NCBI RefSeq assembly: GCF_016862555.1
Contig: NZ_BONE01000075.1
Coordinates: 1-37,891 of the forward strand
DNA from: Asanoa siamensis
Lineage (GTDB): Bacteria > Actinomycetota > Actinomycetes > Mycobacteriales > Micromonosporaceae
Direction: 5' to 3'
Length of the DNA stretch: 37,891 nucleotides
In this document: one piece after another, positions 17,301 to 24,450 of the stretch
Position numbering within the stretch: the first letter of the stretch is position 1
Layout: each line of letters begins with the position of its first letter
Translations under genes and position numbers: made by a program
The notes under the pieces: generated by a model
Databases searched by the model: none
Seen by the model: the letters and a program-made list of their open reading frames with translations, nothing else
What the model was told of the DNA's origin: nothing

Positions 17301-18255
17301 CGTCTGGACCCCGCGGCGGTCGTCCGGGCGGCCGCTCAGCTTCCGGCCGCTGCCCGACTTCGCGGCGATCGCCGACGACCCCGACGCGTTGGCGTCCGGC
17401 ATCGACGCGGCGATGGCGTCGCTCGCCCCGCGGGTCAACGTCGACGGCACGTCGACCAAGGCCCGGATCGGCAACGCCGTGCTGCGGGAGGCGCTCACCG
17501 CGTACGCCTCGATCGACCGTCCCGGTCGCAACGGCGACCTCCGCGATTTCGCGGCCTACCTGACCGGCCTGCCGGCGCAGGTCAGCGAGCTCGACAACGC
17601 GCCGCGGATCGCCAACGAGATCGGCCAGCTGCTCCGCGCGACGATCGTCAGCGACCCGCTGTTCGGCGGCGACGGCGCCCCGCTGGACCCGGGCGAGCTG
17701 CTCACCCCCGCCGACGGCTGGCGGGCCCGGATCTCGGTGATCAGCTTCGTCGGCCTGCCCGACGACGCGCAGCGCCAGAGCTTCGTCAACCAGCTCCAGC
17801 TCGCCCTGTTCGCCTGGATCAAACGAAACCCGGCGACCGACCGTCCGCTCGGCGGGCTGCTCGTGATGGACGAGGCGCAGACCCTGGCGCCGTCAGGGGC
17901 GATGACCGCGTGTACGCAGAGCACGCTGGCGCTGGCGTCGCAGGCCCGCAAGTACGGGCTCGGCCTGGTGTTCGCCACCCAGGCGCCGAAGGGCCTGCAC
18001 AACCGGATCCCGGGCAACGCGGCGACGCAGCTGTTCGGCCTGCTCAACAGCCCGACCCAGATCGCCGCGGCGAAGGAGATGGCGCGGGCCAAGGGCAGCG
18101 ACATCGCCGACGTGGCACGGCTGCGCCCGGGCCACTTCTACGCGGCCGTCGACGGCGGCACGTTCGCGAAGCTGCGCGCGCCGCTGTGCCTCAGCCACCA
18201 CCCGTCCAGCCCGCTCACCACAGAAGAGGTCCTCGACCGCGCGCGTCGCGATTAA
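14392..18255 (+). CDS. Fusion of AAA-type ATPase and HerA/VirB4-type ATPase with a repeat linker
   Basis: A 1287-residue protein with two separate P-loop NTPases. The N-terminal one has Walker A GQRGSGKT (64-71), Walker B VIAVDQIDLL (238-247) and an all-helical region to about residue 600. Residues 605-860 are a Pro/Ala/Gly/Ser-rich linker that includes eight 17-residue repeats (662-797). The C-terminal one is of the HerA/VirB4/FtsK class: GRPVGIDLAALRRHAAIFAG, Walker A AGSGSGKT (905-912), LDPNNDLARLG, Walker B GLLVMDEAQ (1155-1163) and QARKYGLGLVFATQAPKGL (1184-1202). HerA enzymes are hexameric DNA translocases used in repair, conjugation and several phage-defence systems. No nuclease domain is visible in the protein or next to it. 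It is coupled to the wHTH gene by a 4-base gap. A defence role is inference. Confidence 0.9.
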   Translation: MDERERLALKALRFNWAPTPDDVWRQPAFHVEELHKEALRAILDGVEDADRSADSSPVGVAVLGQRGSGKTHLLGSVRQHVQAAGGYFFLISLLEASAFWRGAALSILDGLNRETDERESQLRIFLRRLADLVGAPRAVRRAVTGEAELTRPALDAFVDLLRKHNRQVGVDCQDTARALVLEAAEKTADQDVGHEFLCANDELEPGQRAFWGMRRARRSAQEIVRDVSRLLALTGPTVIAVDQIDLLINQAAKSLDGETRLEWRAALLLEQIAGGLMALRETTRRTLSVVACLDESWALVKTQATDTVQDRFREAVQLRQIGSAELGRELIARRFAAPFADQGFVPPYPTWPVRPPAFAEAVQFTPRELLRTIDAHVRECLRDSSVREMHRLVHGPSAGPAPDVVERTSDGELAGFDARYAALRAAADPGPAYDAATEDAVVPALLEAGLTAWIGARHDGGLFGLDPQPGTKPALHGRLRHSLDEQTEDEAHWAFRAVSARHPVAALNRIRNASTAAGLTEGVAKRKLFFLRNEPWSGGARTTEVIETFSRAGGRTLAFPPTDVAALMALRELLRERGYETLRPWFAARRPADEISFLREALAGAGSLPAAVPPSAAAPSPTSAPGGDAGGSEVPAASDRVTPGGISAAEARPTAGRAGAPGSMSAEGAPGWGRVPAAGPPSAEGAPGSGRASAAGSMPAEGVPAWGRVAAPGSASAEGAPGSGRGPAAGSMPAERVPAWGRVAAPGSTSAEDARGSGRAPAPGSMPTEGSPASGRGAAAGAMSAADVAASGRGPVSAGEGVSWANRHSAPGVRPAGDAAPASDRFAAPSATPAWRGETHTSTTPEGTSAAGEAVPAPVVMLPTARAVGVRQDGPDRLTLGQSVQNGRPVGIDLAALRRHAAIFAGSGSGKTVLIRRLVEECALRGVSAIVLDPNNDLARLGDPWPERPAQWDDIDAARAAAYHRQTDVVVWTPRRSSGRPLSFRPLPDFAAIADDPDALASGIDAAMASLAPRVNVDGTSTKARIGNAVLREALTAYASIDRPGRNGDLRDFAAYLTGLPAQVSELDNAPRIANEIGQLLRATIVSDPLFGGDGAPLDPGELLTPADGWRARISVISFVGLPDDAQRQSFVNQLQLALFAWIKRNPATDRPLGGLLVMDEAQTLAPSGAMTACTQSTLALASQARKYGLGLVFATQAPKGLHNRIPGNAATQLFGLLNSPTQIAAAKEMARAKGSDIADVARLRPGHFYAAVDGGTFAKLRAPLCLSHHPSSPLTTEEVLDRARRD
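16375..16782 (+). repeat. Eight tandem 51-bp repeats coding a 17-residue linker unit
   Basis: The frame of the ATPase fusion holds eight consecutive 17-residue units, each starting with GSM, GPP, GSA, GST or GAM and containing SAEG or PAEG, then GWGR, AWGR or GSGR and ending in AA, AP or similar. The period in DNA is exactly 51 bases; for example TCTGCGGAGGGTGCGCCGGG occurs at 16384 and again at 16435. Units alternate between an AWGR and a GSGR type, which suggests growth by doubling of a 102-base pair of units. The region is a flexible spacer between the two ATPase domains. Confidence 0.9.
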
Positions 18256-18336
18256 ATTCATTGCCGCGCACTTTTGCTCGGGTCTACCGTTGTCCAGGCA
18301 ACCGGAATTCACCCGACCAGGACAGGACGACGACCC

Positions 18337-18435
18337 ATGTTGCGGACCGCCTTTAAGCTTGGCGCAGACGCGAGTGGTCAACTGCTGTGCCGGGAGTTGC
18401 TCCGGATAGGCGGACACCCTACCGCTGGTCGCTGA
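18337..18435 (+). CDS. Possible 32-residue small protein
   Basis: An ATG at 18337 has AGGA at 18324-18327, 9 bases upstream, and opens a 32-residue frame beginning MLRTAFKLGADASGQ and ending RIGGHPTAGR. Its stop lies inside a small hairpin (18424-18440) and a strong terminator follows within 15 bases, so a short dedicated transcript could exist here. I do not recognise a family. It could equally be an accidental frame within a non-coding RNA. Confidence 0.33.
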   Translation: MLRTAFKLGADASGQLLCRELLRIGGHPTAGR

Positions 18436-18477
18436 CCAGCTAAAACGCCGCCTGTCCCGACTCCCGGGGCAGGCGGC
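18424..18477 (+). terminator. Twin hairpins including a strong terminator
   Basis: GCTGGTC (18424-18430) and GACCAGC (18434-18440) form a perfect 7-bp hairpin with a 3-base loop. Six bases later GCCGCCTGTCCC (18447-18458) pairs with GGGGCAGGCGGC (18466-18477), 12 bp with one G-U, flanked by AAAA on the left and followed shortly by CATTTT. The second hairpin is the likely transcription terminator for the ATPase operon or for the short reading frame at 18337. It would work on either strand. Confidence 0.72.
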
Positions 18478-19143
18478 TTCCGCATTTTCGCCCACCCATT
18501 CCCGACCCTCGCGCGCGCCCATTCCGGCGTAGCGCCAATCGGCATGCGCGTTTCACCGAATTTCGTTTTCGGCTTTTCTTTTCCGGCTTTGAGGGGAGGC
18601 GTACCAGCATGTTCCCGTTCCCGCGCCCCGGCTGGCCCGACGGCCCCCAGGCGCTGACCTGACCAGCAGCGGGTGTGAACCTACGCGAACGTGGCGACGG
18701 CGTCGGCGGGTTGCAGGACGGCGGTGACGGCGTCCAGGACGCCCGTTGTCGCCGCTGTCGGATACCAGTCCAGGGCAGTCCGCTGACGACGACGTCGGTG
18801 TGGCGCGGGCCGCGCTCGTCGAGCACAAAGGTGAGATCCCGGCGGCGTTGGGCGCGCTGACCACTGCGGCGGCCTGGCCCTACAGCCAGCCGTCGGAGGC
18901 GCTGCTGGAGGCGACCGTCTCGGGACTCCTCCCCCAGGGCATTCCCGACGACCGAGGTCGCTGTCGGCCGGAGTAACGGCTTTCCATGCGCGGTGAAGCA
19001 GTGTCGAAGCACTGCCTTGTATCTCGCTGTGAGCTCCGATCCGCCGCCTATTTTGCCTGCACGATAGAAAGCCGCGCCAATCCGCGTGAAATTGGCGTGA
19101 ATATCCTTCCACGTAGGGTCGCTCCCGAAACGACTTTCCAGTC
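18478..19143. other. Gene-poor stretch with probable decayed coding remnants
   Basis: No intact gene is visible. On the plus strand at about 18785-18976 a frame reads VARAALVEHKGEIPAALGAL and ends in LLPQGIPDDRGRCRPE; it looks protein-like but has no good start. On the minus strand at about 18681-18770 a frame ends TTGVLDAVTAVLQPADAVAT before a stop, like the C-terminus of a lost gene. I recognise neither family. The stretch is probably an old deletion scar between the NTPase locus and the peptidase gene. Confidence 0.35.
19075..19097. promoter_or_regulatory. Inverted repeat upstream of the M28 peptidase gene
   Basis: CGCCAAT (19075-19081) and ATTGGCG (19091-19097) form perfect 7-base arms with a 9-base spacer, 59 bases before the TTG start of the peptidase gene. 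It may be an operator or a leader hairpin. No matching regulator lies nearby. Confidence 0.35.
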
Positions 19144-19155
19144 AAGGAGGACCTG

Positions 19156-20658
19156 TTGCGCAAGACAGCCATCAGCTTGACGGCGTTGCTAGGCGCCGCG
19201 CTGATCGCGCCGACGCCGGCCGCCGCCGAGCCGAGGAACGACAGTCAGGCGTTGCGTGATGCCGTCACCGTCGACGGTCTCATGCGGCATACGCGGGCAT
19301 TCCAGCGCATCGCGGAGACCAACGGCAACAGTCGAGCATCGGGAACCACTGGGTACGACCGGTCCGCTAGCTACGTCAGCGACCTGCTCACCTCGGCCGG
19401 GCTGCGGGTGACGCAGCAAGAGTTCACGTTCACCTTCTACAAAGAGGTCACCCCCGCGGTGGTGGCGCAGGTTTCGCCGACCCCGCGGAACTACGCCGCT
19501 TTCACGGCGGACTATTCCCCTACGGGTGACGTGACTGGTGCGATCGTGCCGACCAACGACATCCTGATCCCACCGGGTGCCACGCCATCGTCCTCGAGCT
19601 CGGGCTGCGAGGCCGCCGACTTCATCCCGGCGTCACCTTCGCAGCGGCAGATCGCGCTGGTTCAGCGGGGAACCTGTGACTACCGCACCAAGGTCATCAA
19701 CGCCGCGGCTGCGGGTTACGACGCCGTCATCATTTTCAACGAGGGCCAGCCCGGACGCCAGGATGCCATCCCCGGCACTCTGAGCGAGCCGGCTGCCATT
19801 CCCGCGACCCTCGTCAGCTATGCCAGCGGTGCCGAGCTCTACGCGGCAGCCCAGGGCGGCACCGCCGTTGGGCGGGTCGCCACCACCACAGAGATCCGGC
19901 CCGCGACGACAAGGAATGTCTTCGCCGAGACGGTGGGCGGCAATGCGAACGAGGTGGTGATCGCGGGCGCCCATCTCGACTCCGTGGCCAAGGGTCCGGG
20001 CGTCAACGACAACGGCAGCGGCGTAGCTGCGTTGCTGGAGATCGCCGTACAGTCGGCGAAACTGCAGACCACGACGCGACAGAAGATGCGCTTCGCCTTC
20101 TGGGGCGCCGAAGAGTTTGGCAGCTTGGGCGCCCAACACTACGTCGACAGCCTGTCGAGCGCACAGCTCGCGAGTATTTCCGCCTACCTCAACTTCGATA
20201 TGCTCGGCTCGGCTAACTTCGTTCGTTTCCTCTACGACGGTGACGGATCGGAAACCGGCGGTGCCGCCGGTCCAGCCGGATCCGCAACGATCGAAACGAC
20301 TTTTGCCAACTATTTCGCCGCGCAGCGCCTGCCCGTCAAGAAGACCGCTTTCGAGTTCCGATCGGATTATGGCCCGTTCTTCGACGCGGGTGTCCCGGTC
20401 GGAGGCGTACACAGTGGATTCGACGGATTGAAGACGGCGGAAGAAGCCGCGATCTTCGGTGGGACCGTCGGAGCGCAGTATGACCCCTGCTACCACCAGG
20501 CGTGTGACAACCTGGGCAACGTCAACACCACCGTGCTGCACCAGCTGGCCGATGCGGCTGCCCACAGCATCGTGACGCTGGCCTGGGCCGCGCCGGTGGC
20601 GCGGACCCCACAGCCGGCGCGATCCTCGATCGACCGCTCGAACGGCACAGACGCGTAA
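19156..20658 (+). CDS. Secreted M28 family aminopeptidase with PA domain
   Basis: A 500-residue exported zinc aminopeptidase. Residues 1-24 are a signal peptide ending AAA. A PA (protease-associated) domain covers about 125-245, with QRGTCDYRTKVINAAAAGYD and a probable C151-C174 disulfide. The M28 catalytic domain follows: zinc ligands H273 (AGAHLDSV), D285 (GVNDNGSG), E320 (WGAEEFG, E319 as general base), D348 (NFDMLG) and H447 (CYHQACDN). The domain order matches the large secreted Streptomyces-type aminopeptidases that release hydrophobic N-terminal residues. The start is TTG at 19156 with AAGGAGG 5 bases upstream. A strong terminator follows. Confidence 0.93.
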   Translation: MRKTAISLTALLGAALIAPTPAAAEPRNDSQALRDAVTVDGLMRHTRAFQRIAETNGNSRASGTTGYDRSASYVSDLLTSAGLRVTQQEFTFTFYKEVTPAVVAQVSPTPRNYAAFTADYSPTGDVTGAIVPTNDILIPPGATPSSSSSGCEAADFIPASPSQRQIALVQRGTCDYRTKVINAAAAGYDAVIIFNEGQPGRQDAIPGTLSEPAAIPATLVSYASGAELYAAAQGGTAVGRVATTTEIRPATTRNVFAETVGGNANEVVIAGAHLDSVAKGPGVNDNGSGVAALLEIAVQSAKLQTTTRQKMRFAFWGAEEFGSLGAQHYVDSLSSAQLASISAYLNFDMLGSANFVRFLYDGDGSETGGAAGPAGSATIETTFANYFAAQRLPVKKTAFEFRSDYGPFFDAGVPVGGVHSGFDGLKTAEEAAIFGGTVGAQYDPCYHQACDNLGNVNTTVLHQLADAAAHSIVTLAWAAPVARTPQPARSSIDRSNGTDA

Positions 20659-20678
20659 CACCCCGCAAGACGTCGACC

Positions 20679-20718
20679 GAGCGTCGGCGGGGGCCGCGTG
20701 CGACCCCCGCCGGCGCTC
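20679..20718 (+). terminator. Strong terminator after the M28 peptidase gene
   Basis: GAGCGTCGGCGGGGG (20679-20693) pairs with CCCCCGCCGGCGCTC (20704-20718): 15 bp with a single G-U and a 10-base loop, 20 bases after the peptidase stop codon. No T-run follows, as is usual in these genomes. Confidence 0.8.
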
Positions 20719-20934
20719 GCTCGCCGGACCACTGGTGCTGGCGAGAGAAAGCGCGCGCGAGGTGTCCGAGCGTCCAAACAAGACGGCCACGCCGGCGCCC
20801 CGGATTGGTCCGATCCCGCGCTGGGCGGAGGAGCTACCGTCCGACCGGCAGCCGGCGGTGATCAGGACCGCGTCGTTCCGGCGAACCAGGTGGCGCAAGG
20901 TGGATGAGCACAACGATCCGAAGGACCGCACCGC

Positions 20935-21335
20935 ATGCGTGTCGAGATCGGTGTCGCGTCGGTCGATGGCGTCCGGATCGCCGCCTGGGCCGGTGCGTCG
21001 AGCTGTGCGCCGGCTTGTCCGACGGCGGCCTCACGCCGAGCGCCGCGCTCATCGAGGCCGCCGTCCAGCTGGCGGAGGTGCACGTGCTCGTACGGCCGCG
21101 ACCCGGCGACCTCCTTTACTCGCGCGACGAAGTGGACCTCGTCGTCCGGGACATCGCCGCCGCAGGTCCGCACTCGACGGTGCGCCACTCATCAAGGAAC
21201 TGGCCGCGGCGGGCACGGGAGTCACCGTGATGGCATGCGGCGGAGTGCGGCGCCAACGCCGCGCTGGCCGTCGCCGCGACCGGCGTCGACGACCTGCACG
21301 AGGCGCCCCGCCAACCTGCGAGCACAGCCCGAGCT
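20935..21335 (+). pseudogene. cutC: Decayed copper homeostasis protein CutC
   Basis: Pieces of CutC appear in order but in different frames. From ATG 20935 (AAGGAC upstream) comes MRVEIGVASVDGVRIA. After a frameshift near 20990 the next frame gives CVELCAGLSDGGLTPSAALI and VHVLVRPRPGDLLYSRDEVD with VVRDIAAAG. The sequence then jumps to the C-terminal part, APLIKELAAAGTGVTVMACG, shifts frame again and ends NAALAVAATGVDDLHEAPR. Normal CutC has about 230-250 residues; only about 130 codons remain, so roughly 100 central residues are deleted. The protein cannot be functional. The 270 bases upstream of it contain nothing I recognise. Confidence 0.8.
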
Positions 21336-21409
21336 GGTGAGGTCCCCTACACGCTGGCGCCCGGGGGCCCGCCCGGCCGAGGCGATTGGCGCCTCGGCCA
21401 CCGTCCGTC

Positions 21410-22876
21410 CTACCAGTTCGCTATCACCTCTTCTCCGAACAAGTAGTTCCCACGGGCCCGGTCCTGCAAGGGTGCGGTGGCGAGCACAGCACCGGTTGCG
21501 TCGAGAGCACGCAGGGTCACATCGCCGCGATAACGGACGTTGAAGATTCCCGCGCCATCGTCAAGCGGGCTGGCCTTCCAGACCTGACGGCCGTTGACCG
21601 TGGCTTCGACCTTGACCGCTGTGGGAGGTGCCACGACGAGCATGTTGTCGGTCGCGATGGCACCTAGATCCTGCCTGACGGGTATGCGTATCGCTATCAA
21701 CTCGGATGAGGCTGTGGACGCTGCGGTCGTCCACGACATCCTATCGACGTACTTCGAAGTGTAGTAATGCCTAATTTGAGGCGTGGGACCCAGCGCGACT
21801 ATTAGAGCCGTCGATTCGCCCACCTGGAGCACCACCGGTCCCGCGCCGGACTTCGGGCCGACCAGGACGGCGGGTGCTTCTTCTCCGCCGGTGCCGGGCA
21901 CTGATCCCCCCCAGCGGACCTCGGCGTTGCTGGTCTGAAGCCCGGCGTGCTCGCTCAGGCCACGGTGAGCGGCCAGCGCGGTGGCAGCTGTAGCCGGATC
22001 GATGCCTGCCCATGAAGTCTTCACGTCGGTCGGAGCTTTCGCGGCCGCCTCTACGCGGTCGTCGTAGGCCCCTTGCCAGGCCGCGGGAGACTGGAAACGA
22101 ACCACACCATCACAGATGACCCGCCAAAGCGCCAAGGGCGGGTAGTCCTCAGACACGATGTAGTCACCATTGGGTGACGGTTGCCAGGTTCGGCGGACTG
22201 TGCCGTCGGGTTGGACGACCCCGTTGGTGGAGGTGTCCACCCTGCATCCGCTCGGGGCAAGACCGACCCAGTGTTGCGCCCGCAAGCTGCCACCAAAGGA
22301 TTCACCGACGATTGTGAACGGGTCTACCCACGGCTTGGTGGTCCCGGAGCCTTTGACGAGGTCGGCGGCCGATGCCCCGCGGTGCGACGATCGCGTGACG
22401 AGCATTGCCTCCGACTTCGAGTAGTACGCGACGATCACGGTACGCGAGTCGGTGTCTTCGTCGGCGAAAAGGACCTTGCTGCTCGGTGCTTTCCCCAACA
22501 AGCCGAACCCGTTGCGTATGTCGCCGGTCTGAGCGAACTCGCGAGTGATGTCCTGGATGAGTGACTGATCGTGAGCGAGATTGCCGCGGGTGGGAGAGTT
22601 GATCAACCGCCACGTCCACGACGAGTGCACCGGAAGCCCAACAAACGGGCCTGACGGAGTGTTCGCGGGAGGCAGTTCATCCCATCCGGCAGCGTTCAAT
22701 GCGGCAGGACCGGCGAGCGCTACGGCCGTCAGCGCAGCCACGGCCGTGCCAAGCCCGCGAAGCCGGCGCCGCCGGCGGAGACCCGCCCGGCGCACAACGG
22801 CACCGTACGGATCGACGTCAGGCGTTACGGCGCCAGCGATCCGTTCGAAATGCGCACGCAGCTCCTCGACGCTCAT
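21410..22876 (-). CDS. Membrane-anchored partner of the upstream sigma factor (anti-sigma-like, unnamed family)
   Basis: A 488-residue protein. Residues 1-45 are cytosolic, with a basic patch (RRAGLRRRRRLRGLG), followed by one membrane helix at about 40-62 (TAVAALTAVALAGPAAL) and a large extracytoplasmic part rich in Ser, Thr and Trp. The ATG overlaps the stop of the SigE-type sigma gene (ATGA), the usual arrangement for a sigma factor and its membrane regulator. No HxxxCxxC zinc motif is present, so it is not a classical ZAS-type anti-sigma factor. The outer domain may sense a signal. The function is inferred from position; the family is not recognised. Confidence 0.72.
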   Translation of the reverse strand: MSVEELRAHFERIAGAVTPDVDPYGAVVRRAGLRRRRRLRGLGTAVAALTAVALAGPAALNAAGWDELPPANTPSGPFVGLPVHSSWTWRLINSPTRGNLAHDQSLIQDITREFAQTGDIRNGFGLLGKAPSSKVLFADEDTDSRTVIVAYYSKSEAMLVTRSSHRGASAADLVKGSGTTKPWVDPFTIVGESFGGSLRAQHWVGLAPSGCRVDTSTNGVVQPDGTVRRTWQPSPNGDYIVSEDYPPLALWRVICDGVVRFQSPAAWQGAYDDRVEAAAKAPTDVKTSWAGIDPATAATALAAHRGLSEHAGLQTSNAEVRWGGSVPGTGGEEAPAVLVGPKSGAGPVVLQVGESTALIVALGPTPQIRHYYTSKYVDRMSWTTAASTASSELIAIRIPVRQDLGAIATDNMLVVAPPTAVKVEATVNGRQVWKASPLDDGAGIFNVRYRGDVTLRALDATGAVLATAPLQDRARGNYLFGEEVIANW

Positions 22877-23388
22877 GCCTTACCTCCTCGAATCGCTTCT
22901 CCCACCTGGTGAGCAGTGGTTGCTGGCGCGAGCAGAACGCGCAGCTTCGCCAACCCTCGTGCGGCTTGACTTTTAACTGTCCCGACCGAGCATCCGAGGA
23001 TCGCGGCCGTGTCCGCCTCGGATAGGTCCTCCCAGTAGCGGAGCACCAGCACCGCACGCATCCTGGCCGGCAGCTGGCCCAGAGCGCTCAGTAACTCGTC
23101 TCGCTCGACGACCGTGTTGGCGGGATCTGGCCGCCATCGCTCCGGCACGAAGGCGGTGAGGATCTCCCGTGAACCGATCCGACGCCACCTGGCAGTCCGC
23201 TCGTTCACCATGGTCCGCCGCAGATAAGCCATCGGATCATCAACCCGCGACCACCGACTCATCACCTTGACTAGGGCATTCTGGACTAGGTCTTGAGCGG
23301 CGTCGCGGGAGCCGGTCAACAGGTACGCCGTACGCAGCAAACCCATGTAGCGGACCTGAACAAACTCCCGGAACCCATCGTCGTCCAC
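22873..23388 (-). CDS. SigE family ECF RNA polymerase sigma factor
   Basis: A 171-residue ECF sigma factor of the actinobacterial SigE (SACE) group. Region 2 is visible as FREFVQVRYMGLLRTAYLLT and AAQDLVQNALVKVMSRWSRV, followed by DPMAYLRRTMVNERTARWRR. Region 4 is LGQLPARMRAVLVLRYWEDL with SEADTAAILGCSVGTVKSQA, the helix-turn-helix that reads the -35 element. The start is GTG at 23388 with AGGGAGGA about 6 bases upstream. It should redirect RNA polymerase to a small regulon that likely includes its own operon. The downstream membrane protein is translationally coupled. Confidence 0.93.
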   Translation of the reverse strand: MDDDGFREFVQVRYMGLLRTAYLLTGSRDAAQDLVQNALVKVMSRWSRVDDPMAYLRRTMVNERTARWRRIGSREILTAFVPERWRPDPANTVVERDELLSALGQLPARMRAVLVLRYWEDLSEADTAAILGCSVGTVKSQAARGLAKLRVLLAPATTAHQVGEAIRGGKA

Positions 23389-23989
23389 ACCGCTTCCTCC
23401 CTAGATAACTGTCGCCGGAATGGATGCGGAACCCGCCTGAAAAGTTGCATCCCCGCGCAGCAGACTGCGCCCCCAGCTCCACCGGCGATGCGCAGGCGCT
23501 CGCCTGCCATAGCCCGGTCGTCGACCTCGACTCTCGATGTTGCCCCTCGCCGCGGCTCGCGGCCCGTCGAGACCTGATCGCCCGGCGTGCCGGGGCGCTC
23601 ACCACTGACTTCCGGGATGGTCGTAGCCGCGGACCGCCGTCGATGCGCGGTAGCGCGGCTGGGAGACGCCCGACGACTCACCGTCTGGGCGGACGGTGAT
23701 TCCTTCTGGTGGCCGGCCGGCGAAGCCGGAGTCGGCGAACAGAGGCCACATCGTTGGCGCCGTTAGGCACCCTTGCGCCGTCGCGGTCCTGCCCCGGTGC
23801 GGCCCGGCAAGGGCCCAAGGCAGTGACGAACTTCCGCCTGCGGCCGTTGACGTTCCTCACCGGCGTAATAGCCACGCCGTGAAGGCGTTCTGAAACGTGC
23901 AATCTATAGGATCGCTAGGCCGAGGGCTTTCATAGGCTCTTGGGCACCGCGGCAGTCGATCCGATCGACGGAGCACGGAAGGCGTGGTC
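23389..23989. other. 600-base stretch without a recognised gene
   Basis: This gap lies between the divergent sigma gene and the lipoprotein gene and should hold both promoters. A plus-strand segment around 23650-23740 reads RRLTVWADGDSFWWPAGEAG, which looks protein-like but has no start and soon meets a stop. No transposase motif, tRNA or strong hairpin is evident. It is probably decayed coding sequence. Confidence 0.3.
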
Positions 23990-24421
23990 ATGGCAGGCAG
24001 GGTCCTTATCGTTATGGCAGTCGCCGCCATGAGCCTTTCCGGTTGTGTAGCCGTGGCTGAGCCCACGCAAAACGCCTCGTCGTCTCCCTTACCGTTGCCG
24101 GCCGCTGACAGCACCAACCTCGCAGCGTGCCGTGATGCGGCCTGCGAGGTGGAGGTCCAGAAAGAAGACGAGGTCCACCTCGACCCTGGCTGGCGCCTCT
24201 CTGCGATCGAGGTCGAATACTTGTCTGAAGAAAAGATCACACTGTGGCTGAAGGAATTGGAAGGCCCTGGTGGCGTGGTGGGCGGCCTCGACTCGGACAT
24301 CTCTGGTGCCGAAGGGCACGTCTCCGTCACAAATGGCCGACCGGCCCAGATCAACGGCATCGAACTGACGATGGTAACCGGAACCTCTGCTCGTGCCATC
24401 CTGAAAATGCGCCCTGTCTAG
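23990..24421 (+). CDS. Small putative lipoprotein
   Basis: A 143-residue exported protein with a lipobox, MSLSGCVAVAEP (lipidated C19), after a hydrophobic N-terminus. The mature part is short and acidic (KEDEVHLDPGWRLSAIEVEY) and contains two cysteines in AACRDAACEVEV that could pair. ATG at 23990 is chosen because GGAAGG (23977-23982) is 7 bases away; a GTG at 23984 would sit directly on it. I do not recognise the family. The next feature is a decayed insertion sequence beginning about 30 bases after the stop, so the gene is near an element junction but seems intact. Confidence 0.65.
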   Translation: MAGRVLIVMAVAAMSLSGCVAVAEPTQNASSSPLPLPAADSTNLAACRDAACEVEVQKEDEVHLDPGWRLSAIEVEYLSEEKITLWLKELEGPGGVVGGLDSDISGAEGHVSVTNGRPAQINGIELTMVTGTSARAILKMRPV

Positions 24422-24450
24422 CCGAATGAGCGTGGCTACGTCAGCACCTC

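Noticed and set aside
6576-18255. A Sir2-HerA defence pair formed by the sirtuin and the HerA fusion.
   Set aside because: The sirtuin has the zinc cysteines and motifs of protein deacylases, is separated from the HerA gene by five genes in mixed orientation, and overlaps an unrelated gene. Defence Sir2 domains are usually directly adjacent and lack the zinc ribbon.
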